Below are positions 14,203-23,625 of a DNA stretch of 34,281 bases, in pieces; the first letter of the stretch is position 1; each line of letters opens with the position of its first letter. The DNA comes from Beijerinckiaceae bacterium. Lineage in GTDB: Bacteria > Bacteroidota > Bacteroidia > Chitinophagales > Chitinophagaceae. Location of the stretch: positions 1 to 34,281 of the forward strand of contig CAJCIQ010000247.1 of assembly GCA_903970475.1 (NCBI GenBank), given 5' to 3'. The notes beneath the pieces are model-generated. The model saw nothing but the letters and a program-made list of their open reading frames with translations, was not told the origin of the DNA and ran no database searches. The translations under genes were made by a program, and so were the position numbers.

Positions 14203-15126
14203 ATGCCAAATAAATCCCATTTCAATAAAGGGCATATCACCATCAACCGGTTGCGGAAAGAAGGACAGGCACATAGCGCTCACTTAACCGCAAAGCCCGT
14301 AACACAAACCTATCACGCCATCTTTACAGAGGACAGCGTACCTTTCTTAAAAAAACTCCCGGACGCCTCCGTTCAATTGATCCTGATAGACCCTCCTTAC
14401 AATATTGACCTGGCGCACTGGGACACTTACGAGAACTACCTGGATTGGGCCAAACAATGGCTGGATCAGCTATACCGCATCTTATCCGATACAGGAAGCC
14501 TGGTTATCTTCGGAGGATTTCAATACCAGGATCTGAAGAAAGGAGACCTATTGGAGATCCTGCACTATACACGCCATCATACCCCTTTGCGATTTGTAAA
14601 CCTCATTATCTGGTACTATAAAAACGGGATGTCCGCCCATCGGTTTTTTGCCAACCGGCACGAGGAAGCCGTCTGGTTATCCAAAACCAATAAATATTAT
14701 TTTGATCTGGATGCTGTGCGTACGCCCTTTGATGAACAAACCAAAAAGCTATATCAAAAAGACAAAAGACTAAATCCCCAAAGCATAGAGAAGGGAAAGA
14801 ACCCTACCAACGTCTGGGAAATCGGGCGATTGAACGGAAATTCAACCGAAAGGGTTGGGCATCCCACCCAAAAGCCCACCCAGCTTATCCGCCGGTTTGT
14901 TCGGGCCCTTTCCTATGAGGGCTCCCTGGTATTAGATTTCTTTGCCGGTTCCGGCACTACCGCAAGGGTTTGCATAGAAGAGAACAGGCATAGCCTGATC
15001 AACGATAGCAGCCCGGAAATAAACAACTTCCTCAAAGCGCACCTGGACAAAATGACCGTCAAGCCACCCCATCAGATCTTCCATAATCCAGTATTGGAAA
15101 ATTTTCTGGAACTGATCCTCCAATAA
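14203..15126 (+). CDS. DNA adenine methyltransferase (beta class), no visible restriction partner
   Basis: A 307-residue DNA methyltransferase with motifs in the order IV then I, as in the beta class. DPPY (63-66, ILIDPPYNIDL) is the catalytic motif of N6-adenine enzymes, FAGSGT (247-252) binds S-adenosylmethionine, and HPTQKP (220-225) is the companion motif. About 30 basic N-terminal residues precede the catalytic core. No restriction endonuclease, specificity subunit or nicking gene lies within several kilobases, so it is an orphan methylase: it may be a regulatory mark, an anti-restriction function or a relic. The target site cannot be read from the sequence. Confidence 0.88.
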   Translation: MPNKSHFNKGHITINRLRKEGQAHSAHLTAKPVTQTYHAIFTEDSVPFLKKLPDASVQLILIDPPYNIDLAHWDTYENYLDWAKQWLDQLYRILSDTGSLVIFGGFQYQDLKKGDLLEILHYTRHHTPLRFVNLIIWYYKNGMSAHRFFANRHEEAVWLSKTNKYYFDLDAVRTPFDEQTKKLYQKDKRLNPQSIEKGKNPTNVWEIGRLNGNSTERVGHPTQKPTQLIRRFVRALSYEGSLVLDFFAGSGTTARVCIEENRHSLINDSSPEINNFLKAHLDKMTVKPPHQIFHNPVLENFLELILQ

Positions 15127-15351
15127 GCAAGTACAAATAGTCCCAAACGACCCCTGATTCAAGGCAAATGCAGTAGGAATAACCCTGTGAGCCATTTTGA
15201 GGACGTCCGGCAATAATTAATCCCCTTATCCGTTTATTAATAAGAGCATGTATCCATATATGGAATAGAAGATATAATGAAAAATTATCTCCCCATTTTT
15301 AAACTTTCTACAACATTTCGCATCTTATCTCTGTACTAACATCATCCATTC

Positions 15352-16380
15352 ATGAAAACTACTATCCTTACCCGACTGACGATCACATCTATGCTTGTAG
15401 TAGCCGGCTTGATTTACTCCTGTAGTAAAAGCTCCAACAACTCGGGCCCCGGCACAGGAACGTCAAGCGCAGCAGAATTGCAAACCTCTTCAGACGACCA
15501 ACAACAAGTTTCTTACGAATCCGACAACATCACCGACGACGTAAATAATGCGCTGAACGCTTCTTATTCAGCCAGCAACACTACCAGCCTTGCGGCGGTA
15601 AGTGCAACAGGTCGTCTGACCAATTTTGGCGGAGGTAACGGCTCCGGAGTAATAGATTCCGCAGTTAACTGTCCTGCCATTTGTGATGCAACCATTACCT
15701 ATGCCGATTCCAATGGCATTCGTTCCCTGACCATCAATTACAGTGGTACCGGTTGCAATGCTTATCATTCCCGTTCTGGTTCCATTACCATTACCATACC
15801 CGATACGGTACGCTGGAAAGATGCAGGTGCTCAGGTAACCGTTACGCTCAATAAGGTAACCATTACCCGTACCTGGGACAAAAAAGTCATCGTACTTAAC
15901 GGCACCAAGGTGTACACCAATGTTAGCGGAGGTCTGCTGGGTAGCATAACCGGCACACAGAATACCATTACCCATACCATTACCGGTAACATGAGCATTA
16001 CCTTCCCCAATGGTCAAATCAGGACCTGGAGTGAATCAAAACAAAGGGTTTGGAGTTATAATGACGGCTTTGTAGCCACCACTACCGGCACCCATAGCGA
16101 CAGCCTGGGTAATTCCGATGTTGCCGAATGGGGTGTTGACCGTTATGGCACTCCTTTCGAATCTCAAATCACCCAGCCTAAGGTCATCTCCGAAAGCTGC
16201 GATTGGCGGTTAACCAGTGGTCAAAATACCATCATCAGGTCAGACGATATCCAATTACAGATCACCTACGGACTGGATGCTACTGGTGTGGCCACCACCT
16301 GCCCTGGTAGCGGAACTTACTATTACAAAATAGTAGCCACCAAAGGAAGCCTGAGCTATACCTACATACTTCCGTACTAA
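15352..16380 (+). CDS. putative lipoprotein of unknown function
   Basis: A 342-residue protein with a lipoprotein signal: a basic N terminus, a hydrophobic stretch and lipobox LIYSC with the lipidated Cys at about residue 24, then a Ser/Asn/Gly linker. The mature part is rich in Thr, Ser and Gly and looks like repeated beta strands (SITITIPDT, VTVTLNKVTITRTW, GNMSITFPNGQ). Four cysteines (in NCPAICD, SGTGCNAY and SESCDW) may form disulfides. I do not recognise the family. It probably sits on the outer membrane. It is flanked by a 225-bp gap upstream and a strong terminator downstream, so it is likely a single-gene unit. Confidence 0.7.
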   Translation: MKTTILTRLTITSMLVVAGLIYSCSKSSNNSGPGTGTSSAAELQTSSDDQQQVSYESDNITDDVNNALNASYSASNTTSLAAVSATGRLTNFGGGNGSGVIDSAVNCPAICDATITYADSNGIRSLTINYSGTGCNAYHSRSGSITITIPDTVRWKDAGAQVTVTLNKVTITRTWDKKVIVLNGTKVYTNVSGGLLGSITGTQNTITHTITGNMSITFPNGQIRTWSESKQRVWSYNDGFVATTTGTHSDSLGNSDVAEWGVDRYGTPFESQITQPKVISESCDWRLTSGQNTIIRSDDIQLQITYGLDATGVATTCPGSGTYYYKIVATKGSLSYTYILPY

Positions 16381-16406
16381 GTTTATAAATCCTTAAATCA
16401 TACAAC

Positions 16407-16432
16407 AGGGCCCTATCTGGGGCCCTTTTTTT
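16407..16432 (+). terminator. Rho-independent terminator
   Basis: Stem AGGGCCC (16407-16413) with GGGCCCT (16420-16426), a 6-nt loop and a tract of seven T, 26 bp after the lipoprotein stop. Confidence 0.85.
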
Positions 16433-16497
16433 GTGTTTTTTTCACAGCAGTTCCCGGTGGGTGCCCGGATAGGCCTAAAAAAAGTTGATCATTTTTT

Positions 16498-16752
16498 ATG
16501 GAAAAACGCCGATCCGGCATCTTAGGTACAAATAGCATTTGTATGAATCGTGTTGCACATTTGAGAACCATGGGCGTTGCCATGCTATTGGTAGGCTGGA
16601 TCGCGCGTTATGTATTCACCCAATTAAAATCTGAGCCCAAAGACAACAGTTGGAGTAGCTATGTCCTGACCAGGGCTAAACGTTTGGGATCCAGGTTTAG
16701 CTCCTTTGCTATCCATGTAGGAGTATTCCTGTTACTGATCACCATTTGGTGA
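16498..16752 (+). CDS. small putative two-helix membrane protein
   Basis: An open frame of 84 residues with two hydrophobic segments, MGVAMLLVGWIARYVF (about 25-40) and FAIHVGVFLLLITIW (70-84), and a basic loop between them. I do not recognise it. An internal ATG at 16543 would give a 69-residue form that keeps both helices. It overlaps the 3' end of the convergent M1 peptidase gene by 14 bp. The membrane pattern favours a real gene, but with no homology cue it may be spurious. Confidence 0.4.
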   Translation: MEKRRSGILGTNSICMNRVAHLRTMGVAMLLVGWIARYVFTQLKSEPKDNSWSSYVLTRAKRLGSRFSSFAIHVGVFLLLITIW

Positions 16753-18364
16753 CCTGCCTGACCTGCAAATCGGCCAGCAAATTAACACCCGGATCAACTT
16801 GAAGTTGACCGGGTTTATGTTTATAATGCCTGTATACGACTGTTTGTCTGCGGTGAATATTTACCCGGTAGATCCGGAAGGAATTCCCCAATGCGTATTC
16901 CATTGGAAAAGCAAAGGTCTTCCTTTGCGCCTGTAGGATATGGATCTCTACCACCTTATGCGCCGTATCATACGCCCAGGTAATGTGCAACTCAGGAATC
17001 CCAGGCCTATACAACCATTGTTTAAAATAAACGCTGAGGTCTTCCCCGCTCACCCTTTCCATAACGTCCCTGAAGTCTTTGGTATCCGCATTTTGTCCGC
17101 CGTAACGTGCATAGTATTGGCGGATACCCTTCCAGAACAAGGAATCACCCAAATGCCTTCTGAGCATATGTAAAACCCAACTTCCTTTCTGGTAACTGAA
17201 GGTATTGAGCACCTCTATATAGCGGCTGGTGGTATCGATTACCGGCGTGTGTCTCTTCTTAGAGAAGGAAATCACGCTTATCCTGTCCCGGCTCAGTCCC
17301 TTATTCAAGGCATCCCTTCCGTATTTATTTTCCAGATACAACAGGGTCATATAGGTGGCAAAACCCTCGCTCAACCACAAATGACTAAAATCCTTTTCAG
17401 AGATCGCATCTCCAAACCACTGATGCGCAATTTCGTGGGCCATCAAGGGCTCCACGTTTGGGTAACCCACTGAGTTCTCAAAATAGAAGATGGCACTCGC
17501 ATTTTCCATTCCCCCAAACATGGTTTTGGATTGGATATTGGCCAGCTTTTCATAAGCAAAGGGCCCGATCATCCTAATATAGAAGGGCAGTATCTGGAGT
17601 GCATCCGCATAATCAGAAAATCCTCTTTCCTTATTTTGGGGAAAAACATAGCTAAACAATGGGATACTCCCCACGTCGCCCGGATGATCAATGGCAAACT
17701 CCGCCACACCGATGACCATTACTTTGGTAGGCAAAGGCTGGGATTCAGACCAATGGGTAAGTTTGAGGTTACCTGCCAGGGAATCTTCCGAAACTTTCCT
17801 CCCGTTGGAGACTACCTGGTATTTATCGGGAGCTGTTACGTAAAAATCCAGGGTTGCCTTATCATAGGGAAGATCCACGCAGGGCAGCCACTGGTGCGCC
17901 CTGTTTGGCCAATTATCGCCGAAAAAAGTGCGTTTCCCAAATCGATTGGAAGATATAATCAACCCATCTCCGGGAGTACCCGCATATTGAATGGTATACT
18001 CATGCAGTTCATCTTTAGCAGCATGGACCTCTACATATAATCTATTCGTATCCTGTCCAAAGCTTACCGGTTTTCCATCTTCTGATACCGAACTTACACG
18101 CATACCAGCATCTAAAGCCCCTGGGCCCCTCAGATCTAATCGCCAGTAGGTTAATGGTGCCCCAAAACGAACCAGGACCTTAGCTATCCCTTCTATACGA
18201 TTGGTGCTGTCATTGAGCCGAAGGGAAAAAGTATAATGTTGGACATCGGCAACAGCCCGGTAATAAGCGCCAGAATCCGGCACCTGCGCCTTCAACACGC
18301 CAATACCCAGCACAACCAGGGTACTCAGGAATTTGCTAATATGCCCGCTGAGAATTGGACTCAT
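16739..18364 (-). CDS. M1 family zinc metallopeptidase
   Basis: A 541-residue exported M1 (aminopeptidase N-like) peptidase. An N-terminal hydrophobic segment ending VLKAQ is a signal peptide. The exopeptidase motif is GGMEN (284-288), and the zinc site is H310-E311-IA-H314 with E333 in LWLSEGFATYM, giving HEXXHX18E. Tyr in the SYQKGSWVLHML region likely stabilises the transition state. It is shorter than full aminopeptidase N because it has no long C-terminal helical domain, as in many Bacteroidota M1 proteins. The gene starts 3 bp after an upstream stop, so it is the last gene of a peroxiredoxin - secreted protein - peptidase operon. Confidence 0.9.
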   Translation of the reverse strand: MSPILSGHISKFLSTLVVLGIGVLKAQVPDSGAYYRAVADVQHYTFSLRLNDSTNRIEGIAKVLVRFGAPLTYWRLDLRGPGALDAGMRVSSVSEDGKPVSFGQDTNRLYVEVHAAKDELHEYTIQYAGTPGDGLIISSNRFGKRTFFGDNWPNRAHQWLPCVDLPYDKATLDFYVTAPDKYQVVSNGRKVSEDSLAGNLKLTHWSESQPLPTKVMVIGVAEFAIDHPGDVGSIPLFSYVFPQNKERGFSDYADALQILPFYIRMIGPFAYEKLANIQSKTMFGGMENASAIFYFENSVGYPNVEPLMAHEIAHQWFGDAISEKDFSHLWLSEGFATYMTLLYLENKYGRDALNKGLSRDRISVISFSKKRHTPVIDTTSRYIEVLNTFSYQKGSWVLHMLRRHLGDSLFWKGIRQYYARYGGQNADTKDFRDVMERVSGEDLSVYFKQWLYRPGIPELHITWAYDTAHKVVEIHILQAQRKTFAFPMEYALGNSFRIYRVNIHRRQTVVYRHYKHKPGQLQVDPGVNLLADLQVRQVTKW

Positions 18365-18367
18365 TAT

Positions 18368-19000
18368 TTAATTTTCCGGACTGGGTGTCGGTTCTATTCC
18401 CTGGGGTAGGGAAAAAACGCTGGGATCCAGTTTTTGAGGTTTAATCCCTACAGCCACTTCTGTGATGTCGAGTTCCTTACTGCTTATGACAAATTTTAAG
18501 GGAATAGCACCAGCTTCAGCCAGGTAGGCCGCATAATTGCCGTATCGGTGTTTGGCAAAAAGTTTAGGGTCCAATTTAAATCTGGAGGAGTAATAGTAAA
18601 TCTGTACGCCGCTTTTGCAAAGCAGTGTCAGTTCATCGCAGGTATAACCCATGATGGTTGCTGCATTCCTTTTCAAAGAAGCCTTAAACACCGTATCATG
18701 GTCAGTCCAGGCGTCTACCCACTGAACACGCCCATTGGCAAACTTATTATAGATCTTATTCTCTGCGTGTATATAGAGTTGCCAGTTCAGTACAGAACCA
18801 TTACTGACAGACTTGTAATTGCCTGCACTTGTGTAGTAGGTACTCTTGTCCCCCATCGCTTTGGTCATTTGGGTATCGCTGACGGTAGCGATTCTGGAAG
18901 TATAGCGTACCTGATAATCGACTTCTCCTTCAAAGTTCTGGGCTATGCTAACGAATGGGGACAGGAAAACCAGGAGGGTTAAAACGCAGAATGATTTCAT
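18368..19000 (-). CDS. secreted DUF4412/GLPGLI-like protein
   Basis: A 210-residue protein with a signal peptide ending VSIAQ. The mature part begins NFEGEVDYQVRY and carries strands such as TIMGYTCDEL and QIYYYSSRFKLDP, in the style of the DUF4412 and GLPGLI families of secreted Bacteroidota beta proteins. Function unknown; such proteins are often periplasmic or outer-membrane associated. The ATG overlaps the peroxiredoxin stop by 4 nt and the M1 peptidase follows 3 bp later, so all three are coupled. The family assignment is by resemblance. Confidence 0.65.
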   Translation of the reverse strand: MKSFCVLTLLVFLSPFVSIAQNFEGEVDYQVRYTSRIATVSDTQMTKAMGDKSTYYTSAGNYKSVSNGSVLNWQLYIHAENKIYNKFANGRVQWVDAWTDHDTVFKASLKRNAATIMGYTCDELTLLCKSGVQIYYYSSRFKLDPKLFAKHRYGNYAAYLAEAGAIPLKFVISSKELDITEVAVGIKPQKLDPSVFSLPQGIEPTPSPEN

Positions 19001-19524
19001 GGGTGTTGCATCTTTTCGATAAAAGCAAGGGTTTCTTCCATATGACGGGTTCCTTTCAACATGGAATTATAGGTGAAGGCCACTTTGCCGCCCAGGTCAA
19101 TGACAAAAGTTTCCCTGCCGGTCATAAAGAACGCGCTCTTCACGCCAAATTGCTCCAGTACTTTGTTTCCGGTATCACTCAATAAAAGAAAGGGAAGATG
19201 GTAGTGTTCCAGGAAGGCTTTGTGACTCTCAACTGTACCGGAATTGATCCCAATGACCAGGGCTCCTTTTTGGGTAAAGTCTTCATATTTATCCCGAAAA
19301 GCGCATGCTTCCTTTGTGCATACTGGACTCTCATCCTTGGGATAGAAATAGATCACCAGGATCTTCTTTCCAATATAATCCCCCACATTAAAGGGCTTTC
19401 CATTTTGATCAGGAAGGGTGAAAGAGGGCACAGGGTCTCCTACTTTCAGGGTGGGTGACCCGCCAGAAGCAGCCCCCAACCCAAATAGTGCGGTTATGGC
19501 AATCATAATAGCCGTTTTACTCAT
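18997..19524 (-). CDS. exported PrxQ/BCP-type peroxiredoxin
   Basis: A 175-residue thioredoxin-fold peroxidase. Peroxidatic C69 and resolving C74 lie in SPVCTKEAC, the CX4C pattern of the PrxQ/BCP class, and VIYFYPKDES precedes them. A hydrophobic N terminus (ATAs at about 5-20) reads as a signal peptide, so it probably acts in the periplasm, reducing peroxides with electrons from a thiol partner. I take ATG 19524 (MSKTAIMI) rather than an upstream TTG at 19551. It opens an operon with a secreted protein and an M1 peptidase, coupled by a 4-nt overlap. Confidence 0.85.
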   Translation of the reverse strand: MSKTAIMIAITALFGLGAASGGSPTLKVGDPVPSFTLPDQNGKPFNVGDYIGKKILVIYFYPKDESPVCTKEACAFRDKYEDFTQKGALVIGINSGTVESHKAFLEHYHLPFLLLSDTGNKVLEQFGVKSAFFMTGRETFVIDLGGKVAFTYNSMLKGTRHMEETLAFIEKMQHP

Positions 19525-19587
19525 CTGGAATTTGTAGTCGGAAAGATACAAAAAAAGATATGGCTACCTAATGCTCAAACTACCAGG

Positions 19588-21021
19588 TTACATGGCAGCC
19601 AGTTGGATCTTCTGCTGAAGCTCCATAACGCTTTCCCTGTAAAGCAGATCCGTATCCATCAAGTCCTTTACCGTCTGGAAGGAGTGAATTACGGTTGTAT
19701 GGTCCCTGCCCCCGAAATGTTCACCAATTGTTTTCAACGAGTTCTTCGTAAACATCTTGGCCAGGTACATGGTGATTTGACGGGCCTGAACAACTTCCCT
19801 TTTACGGGTCTTCTCCAGGAGCTTGTCGTAAGGCACGTCAAAAAAGTCGCAGACCATCTTCTGGATGGTTTCTATGGTAATTTCTTTAGAAGAAGTCTTA
19901 ACAAAGTTGCGGAGCACTTTCTTAGCCAACTCCAGGTCGATCTCCCTTTTATTGAGGGAGGACTGGGCTAACAACGAAATGAGTGCCCCTTCCAGTTCGC
20001 GGACATTGCTGTTAATGTTATAGGCGAGGTATTTAACTACTTCCCTGGACATGTCCAACCCATCATTTTTCATCTTACGGTCCAGGATCTCAATCCTGGT
20101 ATCGTAATCGGGCACTTGCAGGTCTGCACTCAATCCCCAACGAAATCTGCTTAACAAACGCTCCTGTACACCATCCAAATCCTTAGGGGGTTTATCGGAG
20201 GTAAGGATAAGCTGTTTGCCACTTTGATGTAAGTGGTTGAAGATGGCAAAAAAAGCATCCTGCGTCTTTTCTGCCCTGGAGAAAAACTGAACGTCGTCAA
20301 TAATTAATACGTCAATGAGTTGGTAGAAATGAATGAAATCATTGATGGCGTTGTTACGACTGTGATCCATGAACTGATTGATGAACTTCTCAGAGCTCAC
20401 ATACAACACCACTTTCGAAGGATGGGTTCTTTTGACTTCATTTCCTATGGATTGTGCCAGGTGGGTTTTACCCAATCCTACACCACCATATATAACCAAA
20501 GGGTTAAAAGAAGTAGCGCCTGGCTTTTCAGCGACGGTTTTACCCGCCCTGCGGGCAACTCTGTTACAGTCACCTTCTATGAATGCGTCAAAAGTATAAA
20601 CTGGATTTAATTGGGGATCGATCTGAACTTTTTTCAGACCGGGAATAACAAAGGGATTTTTGACCGGGTTGTTAATCACGAGGGGAAAATCCATTTCATT
20701 GTTGGTGTATACTTTGTATCCCTGCGCCGGGACATCCATGGTAATGGGTTTGGAGCTATGGTTACCGCTATCCATCATGATGCGGTATTCCAATCTTGCT
20801 TCTTTTCCCAATTCCCTCTTCAGCGTCTTTCCTAATAACCCTATATAATGTTCCTCAAGGTACTCATAAAAAAACTGGCTGGGAACCTGAATGGTCAACA
20901 CATTTTCTTTTAATTCTACTGGAGAGATAGGTTCAAACCAAGTTTTAAAATGCTGCCATTCCACAATATCCTTTATAATAGATAGACAAGTTTCCCAAAC
21001 TTTATCGCAAGTTTTCGTCAT
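19588..21021 (-). CDS. dnaA: chromosomal replication initiator DnaA
   Basis: A 477-residue DnaA. Domain I (1-80) carries the DnaB/partner-binding helix region with WETCLSII and WFEPI. The AAA+ ATPase domain has Walker A GGVGLGKT (179-186) and Walker B VLIIDD (238-243). Domain IV ends in FGGRDHTTVIHS (about 436-447), the DnaA-box recognition signature. DnaA binds origin DnaA boxes and melts the origin when bound to ATP. The gene is single and its upstream 592-bp gap is shared with a divergent DUF3127 gene. I do not see a DnaA-box cluster in that gap, so the origin may be elsewhere. Confidence 0.98.
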   Translation of the reverse strand: MTKTCDKVWETCLSIIKDIVEWQHFKTWFEPISPVELKENVLTIQVPSQFFYEYLEEHYIGLLGKTLKRELGKEARLEYRIMMDSGNHSSKPITMDVPAQGYKVYTNNEMDFPLVINNPVKNPFVIPGLKKVQIDPQLNPVYTFDAFIEGDCNRVARRAGKTVAEKPGATSFNPLVIYGGVGLGKTHLAQSIGNEVKRTHPSKVVLYVSSEKFINQFMDHSRNNAINDFIHFYQLIDVLIIDDVQFFSRAEKTQDAFFAIFNHLHQSGKQLILTSDKPPKDLDGVQERLLSRFRWGLSADLQVPDYDTRIEILDRKMKNDGLDMSREVVKYLAYNINSNVRELEGALISLLAQSSLNKREIDLELAKKVLRNFVKTSSKEITIETIQKMVCDFFDVPYDKLLEKTRKREVVQARQITMYLAKMFTKNSLKTIGEHFGGRDHTTVIHSFQTVKDLMDTDLLYRESVMELQQKIQLAAM

Positions 21022-21613
21022 TGTACCTTAAGCAATTTTTTATAGTAGAGTAAATAATATTTGAAAACTAGTTGTTATCATCATCAATTAGCCTTTAACC
21101 ATTCAAAAAAATTACCTTCCTGACGAGTGTTGAACCGATAAAGTTTTTTTGAGCAGGACAGCGAATATCAAAAGAAATTGTTGAAAAAAAAATTTTTACT
21201 GCCTTGTTTTTTTGCCAATAAACACAGAATCGGATTTCAACAAATATTTTTATTTCTTTCACACTATCCTGTTCACTTTTTTCCGGGATAAAACACGTAC
21301 AACTACGTACAAGTCTTAGCCATCGGGCATTTCAGAAGATATTGGAACAGGAATAAAAAATAAATTTTTTTTTGAAAAAAAACTTAGCGGATGATAACTA
21401 AAGCCTTAAGTGAACGCTCTTTCTCTATTTGCAAAAAGCGTGCAACATATTAAGACCTTAAAAAGTTGCGGTAATCTGATGTGAAGAACTTTTTGAAAAT
21501 GTTCCATAGGTGTTATAGATCTAGCGAAATAGGAAAGTACAAAATTTTGTCCTTGGTCCAAGTTATATTTTGCTTCTAGCTTTACGTACTTTCGCGGTTT
21601 AAATAATCCCTAC
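21022..21613. other. AT-rich intergenic region between dnaA and DUF3127 gene
   Basis: A 592-bp divergent intergenic region with several A or T runs (about 21187-21198, 21355-21380). No gene or tRNA is visible. Scanning for TTATCCACA and its complement found nothing closer than three mismatches, so I do not call an origin. The direct repeat CGTACAA at 21296-21302 and 21306-21312 has a one-helix-turn period and could be a regulator site. TACTTTCG near 21587 resembles a Bacteroidota minus-7 element for the downstream gene. Confidence 0.4.
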
Positions 21614-22003
21614 ATGAGTTTTGAAATAACAGGAAAGCTAGTGGCTAAATATGACACCGTTCAAAGAACGGGTACATTTAAGACCAGAGAATTTGTCATC
21701 GAGAAGAGTGAAGATATTGGCGGTCGTGTAATCACCAACTACGTGAAATTTCAAAGCGTACAGGATCGTACCACTCTGGTGGATCGCTTTAATATAGGAG
21801 ACGAAGTAAAAGTGTCCTTCAATATTAAAGGCAGCCGTTGGGAAAAAGATGGTAAGGTAAATTACATCACCAACCTGGATGCATGGCGCTTAGAACAAGT
21901 TCAATTAGTCGCTGCCGGCAGTGTAGACAATATGCCTGACTACAGCGCCCCTACTGCAAGCCCTTCCGCTCCTCCTGATTTTGTGGATGATCTTCCCTTC
22001 TAA
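21614..22003 (+). CDS. DUF3127 family protein with SSB-like C-terminal tail
   Basis: A 129-residue protein of the DUF3127 family, common in Bacteroidota. It begins MSFEITGKLVAKYDTV and has KGSRWEKDGKVNYITNLDAW, typical of this beta-rich, possibly OB-like fold. After a Pro/Ser/Ala linker (about 112-122) it ends VDDLPF, closely resembling the acidic DDIPF tip by which SSB recruits replication and repair proteins. This suggests a DNA-related or SSB-partner-binding role, which is inference. It lies opposite dnaA, with only 2 bp between its stop and the next ATG, so it is probably coupled to the FAD oxidoreductase. Confidence 0.8.
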   Translation: MSFEITGKLVAKYDTVQRTGTFKTREFVIEKSEDIGGRVITNYVKFQSVQDRTTLVDRFNIGDEVKVSFNIKGSRWEKDGKVNYITNLDAWRLEQVQLVAAGSVDNMPDYSAPTASPSAPPDFVDDLPF

Positions 22004-22005
22004 GG

Positions 22006-23565
22006 ATGCAAACCGAAATCACATGCAGATTATTGCCTTCCCAGTCAGAAAACGAGGAGGTGATCAGGCAATACATTGCCGAATCCACGGGCAAGCCCCT
22101 TACGAGCGTTAGCGGATATTATCCGATCAAACGCTCTATTGACGCTCGTGGTAAGGAGCCTGTGATTCAACTAACCCTAAGGGTGTTTTTAGACGAACCC
22201 CTTCAACCCAGACCCAATCCCGGATTCCGGTTTCAGGATGTAAGACATGCCCCAAAGCAAGTTATCATCGTAGGAGCCGGTCCGGCTGGACTGTTTGCAG
22301 CCTTGGATCTGATAGAAAGGGGTATTCGTCCACTGATCCTGGAGAGAGGAAAAGATGTTCGGGCCCGAAGGAGAGATCTGGCGGCCATGAACAAAGAAGG
22401 GATCGTAAACCCCGATAGTAACTATTGTTTCGGAGAAGGCGGTGCGGGCACATACAGCGACGGTAAATTATATACCCGTAGTCATAAAAGAGGAGACATT
22501 GACCGCATTCTGAATCTGTTGGTCCATTTTGGGGCTGAAGAAAAAATAGTGTATGAAGCTCATCCTCATATTGGCACCAACAAGCTTCCACAAATAATTA
22601 CAGCCATCAGGGAATTCATTCTACAATGTGGAGGATTGTTCTTATTTGAACAAAAAGTAACTGACCTCATTGTTAGCGGTGACCTGATCAGTGAAGTAGG
22701 TACCGAGAAAGGAGACAAGTGGACCGGTGATGCTGTCATTTTGGCTACCGGTCATTCTGCCAGGGACATATTTGAGCTCTTATACCGAAAAGAAATCTCC
22801 ATTGAATTTAAGCCCTTTGCCCTGGGGGTGCGCGTGGAACATCCACAAACATTGATTGATACCATTCAATACCATAGACCCGACAGAGGATCTTTTTTGC
22901 CACCTGCTTCCTATAGTTTGGTAGAACAGGTAGAAGGAAACGGTGTTTTTTCCTTTTGCATGTGCCCTGGTGGGATCATTGCACCGGCTGCAACAGCACC
23001 CGGAGAAATTGTAGTTAACGGATGGTCTCCTTCCAAACGCAATAACGCCTATGCCAATAGTGGTATCGTCACCTCCATAGGAGAGGCGCAGATAAAACCT
23101 TTCGAAAGCTTCGGCGTCCTCGCAGGCTTATACTTCCAGCAATCCGTTGAGCAAAAAGCCTACGCGGCTGGAGGAGGCAACTTAGTAGCGCCCGCGCAGC
23201 GGATGGGGGATTTCGTACAGAAAAAGTTATCAAGTAACCTTCCCGATTGCTCTTACATTCCCGGACTAAAATCCGCTCCATTACAAGAAGTGCTACCTCC
23301 CTACGTTTATAAGGGCTTACAGGAAGCCTTTGTCCGTTTTGGAAAAAAAATGAAGGGCTATTATACCAATGAAGCTGTAGTAGTAGCTACTGAATCCAGG
23401 ACCTCTTCCCCCGTTAGGATCCCCAGGGAGGCCCAAACTTTGGCCCATCCTCAAATACGAAACCTTTATCCCTGCGGGGAAGGAGCCGGTTATGCCGGAG
23501 GAATTGTCAGTGCCGCCATGGACGGACAAAGAGTCGCCCAGCTCTTGGCTGATAAATTAGGATAA
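22006..23565 (+). CDS. FAD-dependent oxidoreductase (COG2509-like)
   Basis: A 519-residue flavoprotein of the uncharacterised FAD-dependent dehydrogenase group. An N-terminal region (1-80) precedes the dinucleotide-binding motif VIIVGAGPAGLFAALDLIE (about 86-104) and ERGKDVRARRRD. The end contains RNLYPCGEGAGYAGGIVSAA, where the FAD pyrophosphate is bound. Members have no agreed substrate. The start ATG is 2 bp after the DUF3127 stop, without its own promoter, so translation is probably coupled. Nothing else nearby explains its job. Confidence 0.85.
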   Translation: MQTEITCRLLPSQSENEEVIRQYIAESTGKPLTSVSGYYPIKRSIDARGKEPVIQLTLRVFLDEPLQPRPNPGFRFQDVRHAPKQVIIVGAGPAGLFAALDLIERGIRPLILERGKDVRARRRDLAAMNKEGIVNPDSNYCFGEGGAGTYSDGKLYTRSHKRGDIDRILNLLVHFGAEEKIVYEAHPHIGTNKLPQIITAIREFILQCGGLFLFEQKVTDLIVSGDLISEVGTEKGDKWTGDAVILATGHSARDIFELLYRKEISIEFKPFALGVRVEHPQTLIDTIQYHRPDRGSFLPPASYSLVEQVEGNGVFSFCMCPGGIIAPAATAPGEIVVNGWSPSKRNNAYANSGIVTSIGEAQIKPFESFGVLAGLYFQQSVEQKAYAAGGGNLVAPAQRMGDFVQKKLSSNLPDCSYIPGLKSAPLQEVLPPYVYKGLQEAFVRFGKKMKGYYTNEAVVVATESRTSSPVRIPREAQTLAHPQIRNLYPCGEGAGYAGGIVSAAMDGQRVAQLLADKLG

Positions 23566-23625
23566 CAATTTTGTCGGTTCAACTACTGTAACATTCTTTA
23601 CCTTTCGGAGACTAACGCTACTACT

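Noticed and set aside
15690..16005. Repeated ATTACC units as a regulatory or mobile repeat
   Set aside because: They fall in frame and encode Thr-Ile-Thr strands of the lipoprotein, so protein composition explains them.
15568..16017. Minus-strand open frame of 149 residues rich in Gly and Asn
   Set aside because: It is the complement of the Thr/Ile-rich lipoprotein gene, where repeated ATTACC units keep the opposite strand open.
21022..21613. Replication origin next to dnaA
   Set aside because: The gap is AT-rich, but I found no cluster of TTATCCACA-like boxes; the closest matches have three mismatches.
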